A DNA stretch of 64,000 nt from Flavobacterium sp. LC2016-12 (GCF_015351595.1 NZ_JADKPT010000003.1:186001-250000); one strand, 5' to 3'. Shown: positions 25,781 through 38,651, counted from the first letter of the stretch. The notes: a model not told the origin generated them from the sequence alone. Numbers and translations are program-made.

Positions 25781-26788
25781 ATGAACAATCGTAGAAATTT
25801 TCTAAAAACAGCTGCAATGGCTTCGGCCGCCGTAGCGCTAAGTTCTTTCACTGGAAAACCAGAAGAGAATGAAGAACATGATAACACTCTTTCTGATGGA
25901 AAAATAAGAAAACCAATTGTACTTTCTACCTGGAATTTTGGTTTAAAAGCCAATGAAGCTGCCTGGGAAGTATTGAAGAAAGGTGGACGCGCTTTGGATG
26001 CTGTAGAAGCAGGAGTAAAAATTCCGGAAGGTGATCCAACAGAAAGAAGTGTTGGTTACGGAGGAAGACCTGACAGAGACGGACGAGTGACCTTAGATGC
26101 CTGTATCATGGACGAAATGTCTAATATTGGTTCTGTTGGTTGTCTGGAATTTATTAAACATCCTATTTCTGTTGCTCGTGCCGTAATGGAAAAAACACCG
26201 CACGTAATGTTGGTGGGTGACGGAGCGCTTCAATTTGCATTGGCACAAGGTTTTCCAAAAGAAAATCTATTGGTTCCGGATTCTGAAAGAGAATGGAAAG
26301 AATGGTTAAAAACTTCAGAATACAAACCAATTGCTAATATTGAAAATCACGATACTATTGGAATGATTGCTTTGGATGCTGCTGGAAATCTTTCGGGAGC
26401 CTGTACAACAAGCGGAATGGCTTTTAAAATGCACGGACGTTTAGGCGATTCTCCTATCATTGGTGCGGGTCTTTATGTTGATAACGAAATTGGTGCTGCA
26501 ACTGCAACGGGTCATGGCGAAGAAGTGATTAGAATTTCAGGAAGTCATTTGGTTGTTGAATTGATGCGTCAGGGAAAATCGCCGCAAAAAGCTTGTGAGG
26601 AAGCTGTTTTGAGAGTGGTAAAACTGATGAAAAACAGAAACAAAGATTTAAAAGATATTCAGGTTGGATTTATTGCCCTGAACAAAAAAGGCGATTATGG
26701 TTCTTATTGCGTTCAAAGTGGTTTTAACTACGCTGTTTATGATGAAACCGGGAACAAATTGATTAACCCTGAGTTTTTCCTAAAATAA
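25781..26788 (+). CDS. N4-(beta-N-acetylglucosaminyl)-L-asparaginase (glycosylasparaginase), Tat-exported
   Basis: This Ntn hydrolase cuts the GlcNAc-Asn bond in glycoasparagine, giving Asp and the glycosylamine. The 335-residue precursor should cleave itself before Thr192 in 'NHDTIGM', which becomes the N-terminal nucleophile; 'GACTTSGMAFK' and 'DSPIIGAG' downstream are family signatures, as is 'GGRALDAVEAG' early on. The first residues 'NRRNFLKTAAMAS' are a twin-arginine signal, so it folds in the cytoplasm and works in the periplasm. The family needs Asn with free amino and carboxyl groups. It therefore serves short glycopeptide remnants, complementing PNGase, which acts on intact glycoproteins. 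It is followed by a GH29 gene after 32 bp; fucose on the GlcNAc is known to block this family. Confidence 0.93.
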   Translation: MNNRRNFLKTAAMASAAVALSSFTGKPEENEEHDNTLSDGKIRKPIVLSTWNFGLKANEAAWEVLKKGGRALDAVEAGVKIPEGDPTERSVGYGGRPDRDGRVTLDACIMDEMSNIGSVGCLEFIKHPISVARAVMEKTPHVMLVGDGALQFALAQGFPKENLLVPDSEREWKEWLKTSEYKPIANIENHDTIGMIALDAAGNLSGACTTSGMAFKMHGRLGDSPIIGAGLYVDNEIGAATATGHGEEVIRISGSHLVVELMRQGKSPQKACEEAVLRVVKLMKNRNKDLKDIQVGFIALNKKGDYGSYCVQSGFNYAVYDETGNKLINPEFFLK

Positions 26789-26820
26789 TCCGTTATAACT
26801 AATTACCAAAAAACCATACA

Positions 26821-28269
26821 ATGAAAAATAAATTCAAATTATTATATACGGCATTTGTGTGCGCTAGTGCGCTTTCAATGCATGCACAGGGTGACTTCAG
26901 TATGAAAGCTGACAAAACCGAAGAAGAAGGCTACGTTATGACAAAAGATCCCTTAGTGAAAGCTAATTTGGATAAATGGCAGGGTTACAAATTTGGGGTT
27001 TTAATTCATATGGGACTTTATTCGCAATTGGGAATTGTAGAATCATGGGGATTAGCTCCGGAAGATTGGGTTAGCAGAGATGGATACGACGACTATTATA
27101 AATATGCTACGGATTACAGAAACACCAAATTCAAATTAAATCCGACGAATTTAAACTCCGAAAAATGGGCAAAAATGTTCAAAAATGCAGGAGCAAAATA
27201 CATGATTTTCACTTCGAAACATCATGATGGATTCTGTATGTATGATTCGAAATTTACTGATTTTAAAATCACGAATCCAGAATTGCCATACGCCAAAAAT
27301 CCAAAGGCAGATGTATTAAAAGATGTATTGGATGCTTCAAGAAAAGAAGGTTTGGCTGTTGGTGTTTATTTCTCAAAACCAGACTGGACAACAGAAAATT
27401 TCTGGTGGTCTTATTATCCTCCAAAAGACAGAAACCCAACTTATGACATCAAAAAATTCCCGGAAAGATGGCAAAGTTATGTACAATACACTCAAAATCA
27501 GTTGAACGAATTGACTACAAACTACGGAAAAGTGGATATTCTTTGGCTTGACGGATGTTGGGTTCGTCCGTTATCAACCATCAACAAAAAAGTAGAAGAG
27601 TTCTGTAAATATCCTTATGATATGGATATCAATATGAAATTGGTTTCAGAAACAGCCCGTAAAAAACAGCCTGGAATGCTGGTTGTAGACCGCTGGGTTC
27701 CGAGTGAATACGAGAATTATCTAACGCCTGAGCAAAAAACACCTGAGAAACCATTAAGTGTGCCTTGGGAAAGTTGTATAACTCTTGGCGGAGCCTGGGG
27801 ATGGGTACCAAACGACCACTATAAATCTTCAAAAGAAGTAATTCAATTGATGACAAGTATTGTAGTAAAAGGCGGAAATCTATTATTAGGTGTTGGACCA
27901 GATGCAAAAGGAGAATTTGACCCTAAAATTGAAACCACTTTAGCTAAAGTTGGAAAATGGTTATCAGTAAATGGTGAAGCTATTTATGACACCAAACCGG
28001 TTGCGCCTTACTTAGATGGAAAAGTGGGTTATACGCAGAAGGAAAAGTCAATTTACGGAATTTATATGCCTGCCAAAGACGAAAAAGAATTACCTACGGA
28101 AATTACTATCAAAACGGCTATTAAAGGCAATCTAAAGGCTTCTTTGCTAAACAACAAACAAAAACTGACCAGTAAAAAAGTAGACGGTGGCATCGTTGTT
28201 ACAATCCCAAATGAATTGAGAACTTCATTAGCCAATCAGGAAGCGGTTGTAATTAAAGTAACACAATAA
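26821..28269 (+). CDS. GH29 alpha-L-fucosidase (paralogue of the gene at 20210)
   Basis: This 482-residue fucosidase has a signal peptide ending 'LSMHAQG'. The catalytic nucleophile is Asp244 in 'ILWLDGCWVRP'. It shares nearly all motifs with the fucosidase at 20210 ('YKFGVLIHMGLYSQLG', 'FTSKHHDGFCMYDS', 'VPWESC'), but has an insertion of about nine residues after 'WVRP', next to the active site, that could change linkage preference. It lies between the asparaginase gene (32-bp gap) and another GH29 gene (start 15 bp after its stop), in one operon. Confidence 0.92.
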   Translation: MKNKFKLLYTAFVCASALSMHAQGDFSMKADKTEEEGYVMTKDPLVKANLDKWQGYKFGVLIHMGLYSQLGIVESWGLAPEDWVSRDGYDDYYKYATDYRNTKFKLNPTNLNSEKWAKMFKNAGAKYMIFTSKHHDGFCMYDSKFTDFKITNPELPYAKNPKADVLKDVLDASRKEGLAVGVYFSKPDWTTENFWWSYYPPKDRNPTYDIKKFPERWQSYVQYTQNQLNELTTNYGKVDILWLDGCWVRPLSTINKKVEEFCKYPYDMDINMKLVSETARKKQPGMLVVDRWVPSEYENYLTPEQKTPEKPLSVPWESCITLGGAWGWVPNDHYKSSKEVIQLMTSIVVKGGNLLLGVGPDAKGEFDPKIETTLAKVGKWLSVNGEAIYDTKPVAPYLDGKVGYTQKEKSIYGIYMPAKDEKELPTEITIKTAIKGNLKASLLNNKQKLTSKKVDGGIVVTIPNELRTSLANQEAVVIKVTQ

Positions 28270-28284
28270 TTGATACAAGATCAA

Positions 28285-30408
28285 ATGAAAAAACTAGTAT
28301 TAACTTTCTTAGCCTGTTTTACCTTTTTGTCAATGACAGCGCAGAAAATTGGTCCACCAGCTCCTTATGGAGCTTTGCCAACTGAACCGCAATTGCGTTG
28401 GCAGGAACTGGAACAATATGTATTGGTACATTTTACACCAACCACTTTTCAAAATAAAGAATGGGGTTATGGTGATGCAGATCCTAAAATCTTCAATCCG
28501 TCAAAATTTGATGCAGGTCAGATTGTGAATGCTGCCAAAGATGGCGGTTTTAAAGGCGTTATTTTTGTTGCCAAACACCACGATGGATTTTGTTTATGGC
28601 CAACCAAAACCACTGCTTACAACATCAGCGCAAGCCCTTTCCGTGATGGAAAAGGCGATATGGTGAAAGAATTTGAAGTGGCAGCACGCAAAGCCGGAAT
28701 GAAATTCGGTCTTTATTGCTCGCCTTGGGATCGAAATAATGAAGATTACGGAAAACCTGAATATGTAGAAAAATACAGAAATCAGTTGAGAGAATTGTAC
28801 ACGAATTATGGCAACTTATTTATTACCTGGTTTGATGGTGCCAATGGTGGAGACGGTTATTATGGTGGTAAAAATGAAAAAAGAAATATTGACAGAGCAA
28901 CTTATTACGGCTGGGATAAAACATGGGGCATATCCCGTGAATTACAACCCGGAGCTGTTATTTTTGCTGATAATGGCGATGTGCGCTGGGTCGGGAACGA
29001 AAGAGGTTTTGCAAATGAAACTTCATGGGCAACTTTTACTCCGGAACCAATAGCAGGCAAAACAGTGGCTGTTCCAGGAGAAACGGATTCTGATAAAGCT
29101 CAGGGCGGGACGCGAAACGGTAAGTACTGGAAACCGGCTGAATGTGATGTACCGCTTAGAAATGGATGGTTTTATCATGCCAATGAAGATAACAATGTAA
29201 AATCTGTTTCGGAGTTATTCGAAATTTACTTGAAATCAGTTGGAAGAGGTGCTGGAATGGATATCGGAATTTCGCCCAATACAGAAGGTTTATTGCATCA
29301 GAATGATGTTAAGAGTTTGAAAGATTTTGGTGCCTTTCTAAAGAAATTATTCGCAGATAATCTTGCGCAATCGGCTGTGATTACGGCTTCTGAAGTTCGA
29401 GGCGAAAATCAGATCTTTTACGGAACCAAAAATCTTACAGACAATGATCGCTATTCCTATTGGGCAACCAGTGATGAAGTAAAAAAAGCAACCCTTACAT
29501 TAGAATGGCATAAAGAACAAACCTTTAATATCATTCGTTTAAGAGAAAACATCAAATTAGGTCAGCGTATTGAGAAAGTGGAAATTGATGCTTTTATTGG
29601 TGGAATTTGGAAAAAAGTAGGCGAAGCTACAAGTATTGGCGCCAATCGACTGGTACGTTTATCAAATTATATCACAACTACAAAATTGAGAATTACTATT
29701 AAAGAATCTCCTGTTTGTATTGCTTTAAGTGATATTGGTGTTTTTAGAGAGCCGGAACTATTGCCACTTCCAAAAATTAAAAGAGACAAGGATGGGAATG
29801 TTTCGATCACTACGGAAACAAACGTAAATCAAATTCGTTACACCATTGACGGAACGGAACCTACTGCACAATCTCCAATTTTTGTAAGCCCATTTCCATT
29901 TTTAACATCAGGTGATATAAAAGCCAAATCTTTTGGAACGGATATGAAATCTGGTGAAACTGCCATTCAATCCTTCAACGTTTATAAAAAAGACTGGAAA
30001 ATAGTTACTGTCTCTTTTGAAAATGAGGAAAAGGAATCAGCATTAAACGCTATTGATGAAAATGCCGAAACTTTCTGGAGTACAGCTGATAACACATCAT
30101 TAACGCCTTTACCTCAGTTCATAGTTCTTGATATGGGACAGGAAATGGAATTCACAACCTTATCTTATTTGCCTCGTCATAACGGAACAGGTGGAATTGT
30201 AAAAAATTACCAATGGGAAATAAGCACTGACGGTATAAACTGGAGAACGGTTGCTGAAGGTGAATTTGCTAATATCAAAAGTAATCCGGTGGAGCAAAAC
30301 ATCACTTTAAAAACATCGGCGAAAGCCCGATATATTAAGTTTATTGGAAAAACCAGTGTAGACGGAAGATATATTTCTATCGCAGAAATTGGTATAAAAA
30401 CACAATAA
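28285..30408 (+). CDS. GH29 alpha-L-fucosidase with C-terminal discoidin (F5/8C) module
   Basis: The 707-residue protein starts at the ATG at 28285 ('MKKLVLTFLACFTF'), which gives a normal signal peptide; an upstream TTG at 28270 is in frame but adds a charged tail before it. The catalytic domain is of the second GH29 type ('YVLVHFTPTTFQNKEWG', 'VAKHHDGFCLWPT', nucleophile Asp184 in 'ITWFDGAN'), which in known enzymes often favours alpha-1,3/1,4-linked fucose. After it come a beta-rich domain, a chitobiase-C-like segment ('RYTIDGTEPTAQSPIF') and an F5/8 type C fold (about 575-707, 'SALNAIDENAETFWST' to 'ISIAEIGI') of the CBM32 kind. It is the last gene of the operon and is followed by the 44-bp palindromic terminator. 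Confidence 0.9.
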   Translation: MKKLVLTFLACFTFLSMTAQKIGPPAPYGALPTEPQLRWQELEQYVLVHFTPTTFQNKEWGYGDADPKIFNPSKFDAGQIVNAAKDGGFKGVIFVAKHHDGFCLWPTKTTAYNISASPFRDGKGDMVKEFEVAARKAGMKFGLYCSPWDRNNEDYGKPEYVEKYRNQLRELYTNYGNLFITWFDGANGGDGYYGGKNEKRNIDRATYYGWDKTWGISRELQPGAVIFADNGDVRWVGNERGFANETSWATFTPEPIAGKTVAVPGETDSDKAQGGTRNGKYWKPAECDVPLRNGWFYHANEDNNVKSVSELFEIYLKSVGRGAGMDIGISPNTEGLLHQNDVKSLKDFGAFLKKLFADNLAQSAVITASEVRGENQIFYGTKNLTDNDRYSYWATSDEVKKATLTLEWHKEQTFNIIRLRENIKLGQRIEKVEIDAFIGGIWKKVGEATSIGANRLVRLSNYITTTKLRITIKESPVCIALSDIGVFREPELLPLPKIKRDKDGNVSITTETNVNQIRYTIDGTEPTAQSPIFVSPFPFLTSGDIKAKSFGTDMKSGETAIQSFNVYKKDWKIVTVSFENEEKESALNAIDENAETFWSTADNTSLTPLPQFIVLDMGQEMEFTTLSYLPRHNGTGGIVKNYQWEISTDGINWRTVAEGEFANIKSNPVEQNITLKTSAKARYIKFIGKTSVDGRYISIAEIGIKTQ

Positions 30409-30435
30409 TCCTATTTTCCTTTACAAAATTAAACA

Positions 30436-30479
30436 ATACAAAAAAGTCCATTCGATGCATCGAATGGACTTTTTTGTAT
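30436..30479. terminator. Perfect 44-bp palindromic bidirectional terminator
   Basis: Two 22-base arms pair without a single mismatch and with no spacer; the centre is ATGCAT. Six A residues before the GC-rich stem and six T residues after it make it a terminator in both directions. It separates the rightward GH29 operon from the leftward 96-residue gene. Confidence 0.9.
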
Positions 30480-30525
30480 CATGTATATAAAGAAACTTTT
30501 ATTCCGCTACAAAGGTTGTGTGCTA

Positions 30526-30816
30526 TTAATCCATCAGTCCTTCTGTATACTTTCTTGCAACTACTTCAAATGTCGGCTTCAAAAAATCCTGAAAAGCAGT
30601 TGCTTCTTCGAGGCTTTTAAAAGATATCAAATTTTCATCAAGTCTGGCAATTATTCGAAAATTAAGAAAGTTAATATAGTCTTGAAAGTTTTCCAGATAT
30701 TGATACTTTGCAAGATCCAATTCGGTACCTGACAATTTTTCGAACGGTTGTCGCTTTGCGTTTATGTATTCTTCTGCATCTTTAATAAATTCTTCTCTGA
30801 CATTTTCGTAGCTCAT
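30526..30816 (-). CDS. Small hypothetical protein
   Basis: The 96-residue protein is helical and charged ('EEFIKDAEEYINAKRQPFEKL', 'SFKSLEEATAFQDFLKP'), without signal peptide, membrane segment or any motif I recognise. It stands alone between the GH29 operon and the GH92 gene, and ends 47 bp from the palindromic terminator, which supports its being a real transcribed gene. It may be a cytoplasmic protein of unrelated function. Confidence 0.6.
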   Translation of the reverse strand: MSYENVREEFIKDAEEYINAKRQPFEKLSGTELDLAKYQYLENFQDYINFLNFRIIARLDENLISFKSLEEATAFQDFLKPTFEVVARKYTEGLMD

Positions 30817-30888
30817 AACCTGATTTTTAAAACATTATTACAGCCCTTTTCCATCGCTAATACGAACGCGAAAACAAATATAGAAATA

Positions 30889-33123
30889 TTATTCCTGAAT
30901 CACTTTCAGCGTTGTTCCGTTTACAAAATCATCATGTGAAATAAAGAAACTATTAAGGGTTTTTCCATTTAACTGAATTTCTTTGATTTTCCCGTCACTA
31001 TTGACTTCGCGCTGAATTACGATATTTTCTTTCTTGTAATATCTTGGATCTAATTGAATCGTTATTTTATCAAACATTGGCGTTGTAAGCGTATAAATTG
31101 GATCTCCCGGTGATATTGGATAGAATCCCATCATGGAATACACCAGCCATGCCGACATCGTTCCTGTATCATCATTTCCAGGTAATCCTTTTGGCTCATT
31201 CTTGAAATGCTCTCTTACTAACTTCTTCACCATTTCCTGACTCTTCCACTCCTCACCTTTTACATAATTGAACAAATAAGGATACGCAATATCCGGCTCG
31301 TTTGCCATATCAAATTGTTTGATATCAAAAACTTTTTGCAATTGATCAGAGAAAGGTTTATCACCGCCCATTAATTTTATCAATCCCCTGATATCATGAG
31401 GAACCATAAAAGCATATTGCCAGGCGTTGCCTTCGATAAATCCAACATTTGCCTGAAAATTAGCTCCTGCTATAGGATCAAAAGGTTCGTACCAATTGTC
31501 TGTAGCGGTTCTTGGTCGAAGTAGTTTTAAATCTTTGTCATATAATTTTCGGTAGGATAATGAGCGTTTAGTAAAACGTTTATAATCTTCTTTTTCGCCT
31601 AAAGCTTTCGCTAAAAGTGAAATCGCATAGTCTGAAGTATTATATTCAAGTGTTGTAGAAACCGGTCCAGGATAATTGGTTGATAAATATCCTTTATCCA
31701 AATATTCTTTAAGGCCCGGACGCAAAGGGTTCTCTTCAATTTGGTCTGCCCCTTTTAGCATGGCATGATACGCTTTATAAATATCAAAATCCTGAATCCC
31801 TCTTAAACAAGCATCTACGATAACGATACTCGCCGGATCTCCAACCATGGTAAATGTTTCGGTTGAATTTAATTCCCATTTGGGCAGCCAGCCGTTTTCA
31901 TCATACATTTCCAACATGCTTTTAATCATGTCCGATTGTTGTTTTGGATAAACCAGAGAGGTTAACGGATGCATATTTCGATAGGTATCCCACAAAGAAA
32001 ATACCGTATAACGTGTGTCTGTGGTTCTTCCAATCTTGGTCCGTTTTATTTGAGGATATTCTCCATTAACATCATTTAAAGTGTTAGGATGAATTAAAGT
32101 ATGGTACAAGGCGGTATAAAATATAACTTTATCCTGATAAGAACCACCTTCAACTAAAATTTTAGAAAGCTCTTTGTTCCATTCATCATATGTTTCTTTA
32201 TAAACAGCATCAAATGATTTACCTCCGGTTTCTCTTTCTAAATTTTCACGGGCATTTTCAATACTTACATAAGAAACTCCTATTTTAACTTCGACTGTTT
32301 CTTTTTTATCAAATTCATAGGAAAAATAAGTTCCAATACTATCTCCAACAACCGTTTTAATGGTGTTTTTCATCATTCGGGTTTTACCATTGTAACCCAT
32401 CCATTGTGCTTCTGTACCTTCGTATTTTGGTGTTTTTTTCCAAACTCCGAAGTGATTGGCCGGTTTTGAAAATTTGGCCACAAAATAAACCGGATAAGCA
32501 TCTTCCGGACTATTATAACAAAACGAACCTACAGAACGCATTCCTTCAATTTCTGTTGATGAAACCACTTTTAACATGGCGCCTTCTTCATTTGTTAATC
32601 CTAAACCTAAATTTAGTAAGATATTAGATTTTCCTTTCGGGAAAGTGAATTTGCTGACTCCTACTCTTTTCGAAGCTGTAAATTCTCCTTTAATTTTATA
32701 TTTATCAATATCAACGCTGTAATAACCCGTTTTGGCAACTTCCTTAGAATAAGTAGAACCGTATTTCAAATGATTGGTTTCAACCGCTCCAGTTGTTGGC
32801 ATTAGCAACAACACACCTAAATCAGGACAGCCTACGCCGCTTAAATTCACCTGACTAAATCCAGTCAGAAAAGTGTTTTCATTTACGTATGGATTCGACA
32901 ACCACTGACTGTCTTTTTCTAAAGGTCGGTTTTGAGGTCCCGCCACATTAAAAGGACTAATACTTGCCATTCCTCGTGGCGCAATTGGTCCCGGAAAAGC
33001 AGCACCATAATTTGAAGTTCCGATCAACGGATTTACAAAATCTACAGGCTCTTGTCCAAATGTGTTTATGCTAAAAAACAGCATGCAAAAAAAGCATGCT
33101 GTCTGGATTGTTGTATTTCTCAT
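30889..33123 (-). CDS. GH92 exo-alpha-mannosidase
   Basis: The 744-residue enzyme has a signal peptide ending 'INTFGQE', followed at once by the GH92 opening 'VDFVNPLIGTSNYGAAFPG'. The C-terminal (alpha/alpha)6 domain carries 'GLPGNDDTGTMSAW', which includes the Asp pair acting in catalysis and calcium use, and 'YSMMGFYPISPGDPIY'. GH92 enzymes are Ca2+-dependent inverting alpha-mannosidases (mostly alpha-1,2, -1,3 or -1,6) and are hallmarks of N-glycan loci in this phylum. It is the last gene of a leftward operon GH2-GH20-GH92, 31 bp after the GH20 gene. Together these three take galactose, GlcNAc and mannose off complex-type antennae in that order. Confidence 0.93.
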   Translation of the reverse strand: MRNTTIQTACFFCMLFFSINTFGQEPVDFVNPLIGTSNYGAAFPGPIAPRGMASISPFNVAGPQNRPLEKDSQWLSNPYVNENTFLTGFSQVNLSGVGCPDLGVLLLMPTTGAVETNHLKYGSTYSKEVAKTGYYSVDIDKYKIKGEFTASKRVGVSKFTFPKGKSNILLNLGLGLTNEEGAMLKVVSSTEIEGMRSVGSFCYNSPEDAYPVYFVAKFSKPANHFGVWKKTPKYEGTEAQWMGYNGKTRMMKNTIKTVVGDSIGTYFSYEFDKKETVEVKIGVSYVSIENARENLERETGGKSFDAVYKETYDEWNKELSKILVEGGSYQDKVIFYTALYHTLIHPNTLNDVNGEYPQIKRTKIGRTTDTRYTVFSLWDTYRNMHPLTSLVYPKQQSDMIKSMLEMYDENGWLPKWELNSTETFTMVGDPASIVIVDACLRGIQDFDIYKAYHAMLKGADQIEENPLRPGLKEYLDKGYLSTNYPGPVSTTLEYNTSDYAISLLAKALGEKEDYKRFTKRSLSYRKLYDKDLKLLRPRTATDNWYEPFDPIAGANFQANVGFIEGNAWQYAFMVPHDIRGLIKLMGGDKPFSDQLQKVFDIKQFDMANEPDIAYPYLFNYVKGEEWKSQEMVKKLVREHFKNEPKGLPGNDDTGTMSAWLVYSMMGFYPISPGDPIYTLTTPMFDKITIQLDPRYYKKENIVIQREVNSDGKIKEIQLNGKTLNSFFISHDDFVNGTTLKVIQE

Positions 33124-33154
33124 TTCTTTTTTAGCTATTATTACTTCAGCTATT

Positions 33155-35476
33155 TTAATTGACTAAAATTTCATCTACAAATAACCATGAACTGTCTCCT
33201 TTTGGGCTCTTTCTTAAGTTAACTGCTATGATCTTGATAAATCTGGTATTTTGCTTGTCAAAAGTAATTATAAAATCTTTTAATTCCGATACAGGATTTG
33301 ATGCATAAGTGCGATTCACCTTTCCTACTTCTTTGTAATTGATGCTATCGTTTGAAACTAAGACTTTTACTTGTAACGGAAAATTTATTCCCGCTCCCTG
33401 ACTTTCCAAAGTTCCAACTATTACCTGTTGAATATTTAGTTGTTGTTCAAGATCAATCACGATTTCCATATCATTTACTAACCATGCCTGCCATTGCCCA
33501 TCATGAAAGTTTTTAGAACCACGAATTGCATTCACCATTCCAAAAGGTCCGTCACCTTTGTAATTACCGTTGTATGGTGTTAGGTAACTTACTTTATGTC
33601 CAACTCCTTTATGAAATACAATTGTATCTGTAAATGTTTTTCCAACTGGTTTGTCATTTTGAAATAAGGATGCTTTTAGGATCGTTGTTCCGTTAAACGG
33701 AATTGGATTTGTGTATTTTAAAGCCTGTTGATCCAATGGTTTATTGCCCAAAACATAACGAATATCAGGATTTGGAAATTCATTTTTCAAAGTAACATTA
33801 ATTTGTTTTTGAGCTAAATCTGCCGTTGAAGAAGCCGTTACCAAATAAGCACTTTTTGCATAATTGATTCCCAAATAATTATAACGCTGTAATAATGACG
33901 TTAATCTTGTCGTAAAATCATTCCAGTTGCGGCTTTCTTTCGGACTCCATAGAGTCTCAGATAAAGCAGCCAATCTCGGGAAAATCATATATTCTGAAGC
34001 ACTTGGACTCGAAAGAAATTCTGCCCATAAATTCGCCTGTCCACCTAATACATGCTTTGCCTGATCTGGTGTCATCGTCGAAACCACAGGATCAAATTCG
34101 TACACTTTATTTAATGGATTATAAGCATCAAAAGCTAAAGGTTCTTCATTTTGAGGTCCCTGATAAAAATTGAAATAACAAGGCGATTCCGGTGTCATAA
34201 TAACATCATGACCCTGTTCCGCAGCTTCAATACCGCCTTTGGTTCCTCTCCAGCTCATTACAGTGGCTTCAGGAGCTAAACCTCCTTCTAATATCTCATC
34301 CCAGCCAATTAGTTTTTTGCCTTTAGAATTGATGTATTTCTCCATTCTTTTTACAAAATAACTTTGCAATTCATGGCTATTTTTCAAACCATTTTCCTGC
34401 ATTCTTTTTTGACAATTCGGACATTTATCCCAATTGGTTTTAGTCGCTTCATCACCTCCAATATGAATGTATTTTGAAGGAAAAATGGTAACCACTTCAT
34501 CGATTACATTCTGAAGGAACTCAAATGTTGTTTCTTTTCCGGCACAATAAATATCAGTAATGGGCCATAAACCTCCTGACGGAACTCCAATGCGCTGATC
34601 AAAACAAGCCAGTTCAGGATATGCCGCAATAGCACTGCTTACGTGTGCCGGCATTTCGATTTCAGGAATAATTTCAACATTTTTTGATGCAGCATATTTT
34701 ACGATCTCTTTTAATTCATCCTGAGTTAAAAAGCCTCCATACGTTCCTTTTTCATCTGGATTTGTGGTAAGTCTGGCATTCCAGGATAAACTTTCCTGAT
34801 CGACTCTCCATGCTCCTACTTCGGTTAATTTTGGATATTTTTTGATTTCAATTCTCCATCCCTGATCGTCTACTAAATGCAAATGCAAAACGTTCATTTT
34901 GTGCATTGCCAAACGATCAATCGTAGCCAGAATATAGTTTTTATCAAAGAAATGACGTGATAAATCCAACATTAAACCTCTCCATTGAAAACGAGGCTTA
35001 TCATTAATAAGCAAACTCGGAATTTGCCATTTTTGTTTCGGAATAACATTTTTACTTTCAATTACAACCGGAAGCAATTGTCTGATACTTTCTAATCCGT
35101 AAATAAAACCGGCTTGCCCTTTGGCTGTAATAGTAATGAATTTCGAATTTACATCTAATATATAGGCTTCTTTCTCTAAAGTTTCATCTACTTTAAATTG
35201 CACATAATTGCTATTCGGAATCGCAGTCGATAATTCAGGACGAAATCCTCCTGCTTTTTCAAACTTACTTATCAGCGCATTGGAGATTTCTTTTTGAAAA
35301 TCAGTTACAGCAATAAATTTTGTGCTTTTAGAAAATTCAAATACGCCCTTGTTTATTACTAATTGTGTTGGTTTCGGAATAATTTTAATGTCTTTTTCCG
35401 TGTACACTTTTTGACTATAACCCGCAGTTAAAACGGCTAAGAAGATTAAGACAAATAATGGTTTTAATGTCCTCAT
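33155..35476 (-). CDS. GH20 beta-N-acetylhexosaminidase
   Basis: The 773-residue exported enzyme (signal peptide to 'TAGYSQ') has the alpha+beta GH20 N-domain (about 30-165) and the TIM barrel from 'PRFQWRGLMLDLSRHF'. The catalytic Asp-Glu pair is near residue 340 in 'IHIGGDEATKTNW'. A following 'CPNCQKRM' and a C-terminal beta domain of the F5/8-like kind ('HDGQWQAWLVNDMEIVIDL') complete it. It uses substrate-assisted catalysis to remove terminal GlcNAc or GalNAc. It lies 4 bp from the GH2 gene and 31 bp from the GH92 gene, so it should act after galactose has been removed from N-glycan antennae. Confidence 0.93.
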   Translation of the reverse strand: MRTLKPLFVLIFLAVLTAGYSQKVYTEKDIKIIPKPTQLVINKGVFEFSKSTKFIAVTDFQKEISNALISKFEKAGGFRPELSTAIPNSNYVQFKVDETLEKEAYILDVNSKFITITAKGQAGFIYGLESIRQLLPVVIESKNVIPKQKWQIPSLLINDKPRFQWRGLMLDLSRHFFDKNYILATIDRLAMHKMNVLHLHLVDDQGWRIEIKKYPKLTEVGAWRVDQESLSWNARLTTNPDEKGTYGGFLTQDELKEIVKYAASKNVEIIPEIEMPAHVSSAIAAYPELACFDQRIGVPSGGLWPITDIYCAGKETTFEFLQNVIDEVVTIFPSKYIHIGGDEATKTNWDKCPNCQKRMQENGLKNSHELQSYFVKRMEKYINSKGKKLIGWDEILEGGLAPEATVMSWRGTKGGIEAAEQGHDVIMTPESPCYFNFYQGPQNEEPLAFDAYNPLNKVYEFDPVVSTMTPDQAKHVLGGQANLWAEFLSSPSASEYMIFPRLAALSETLWSPKESRNWNDFTTRLTSLLQRYNYLGINYAKSAYLVTASSTADLAQKQINVTLKNEFPNPDIRYVLGNKPLDQQALKYTNPIPFNGTTILKASLFQNDKPVGKTFTDTIVFHKGVGHKVSYLTPYNGNYKGDGPFGMVNAIRGSKNFHDGQWQAWLVNDMEIVIDLEQQLNIQQVIVGTLESQGAGINFPLQVKVLVSNDSINYKEVGKVNRTYASNPVSELKDFIITFDKQNTRFIKIIAVNLRKSPKGDSSWLFVDEILVN

Positions 35477-35480
35477 AAAT

Positions 35481-38651
<3,171 letters not shown>

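Noticed and set aside
28270..28284. TTG start of the third rightward GH29 gene
   Set aside because: It comes directly after the stop of the preceding gene and adds five residues before a good signal peptide at the ATG at 28285.
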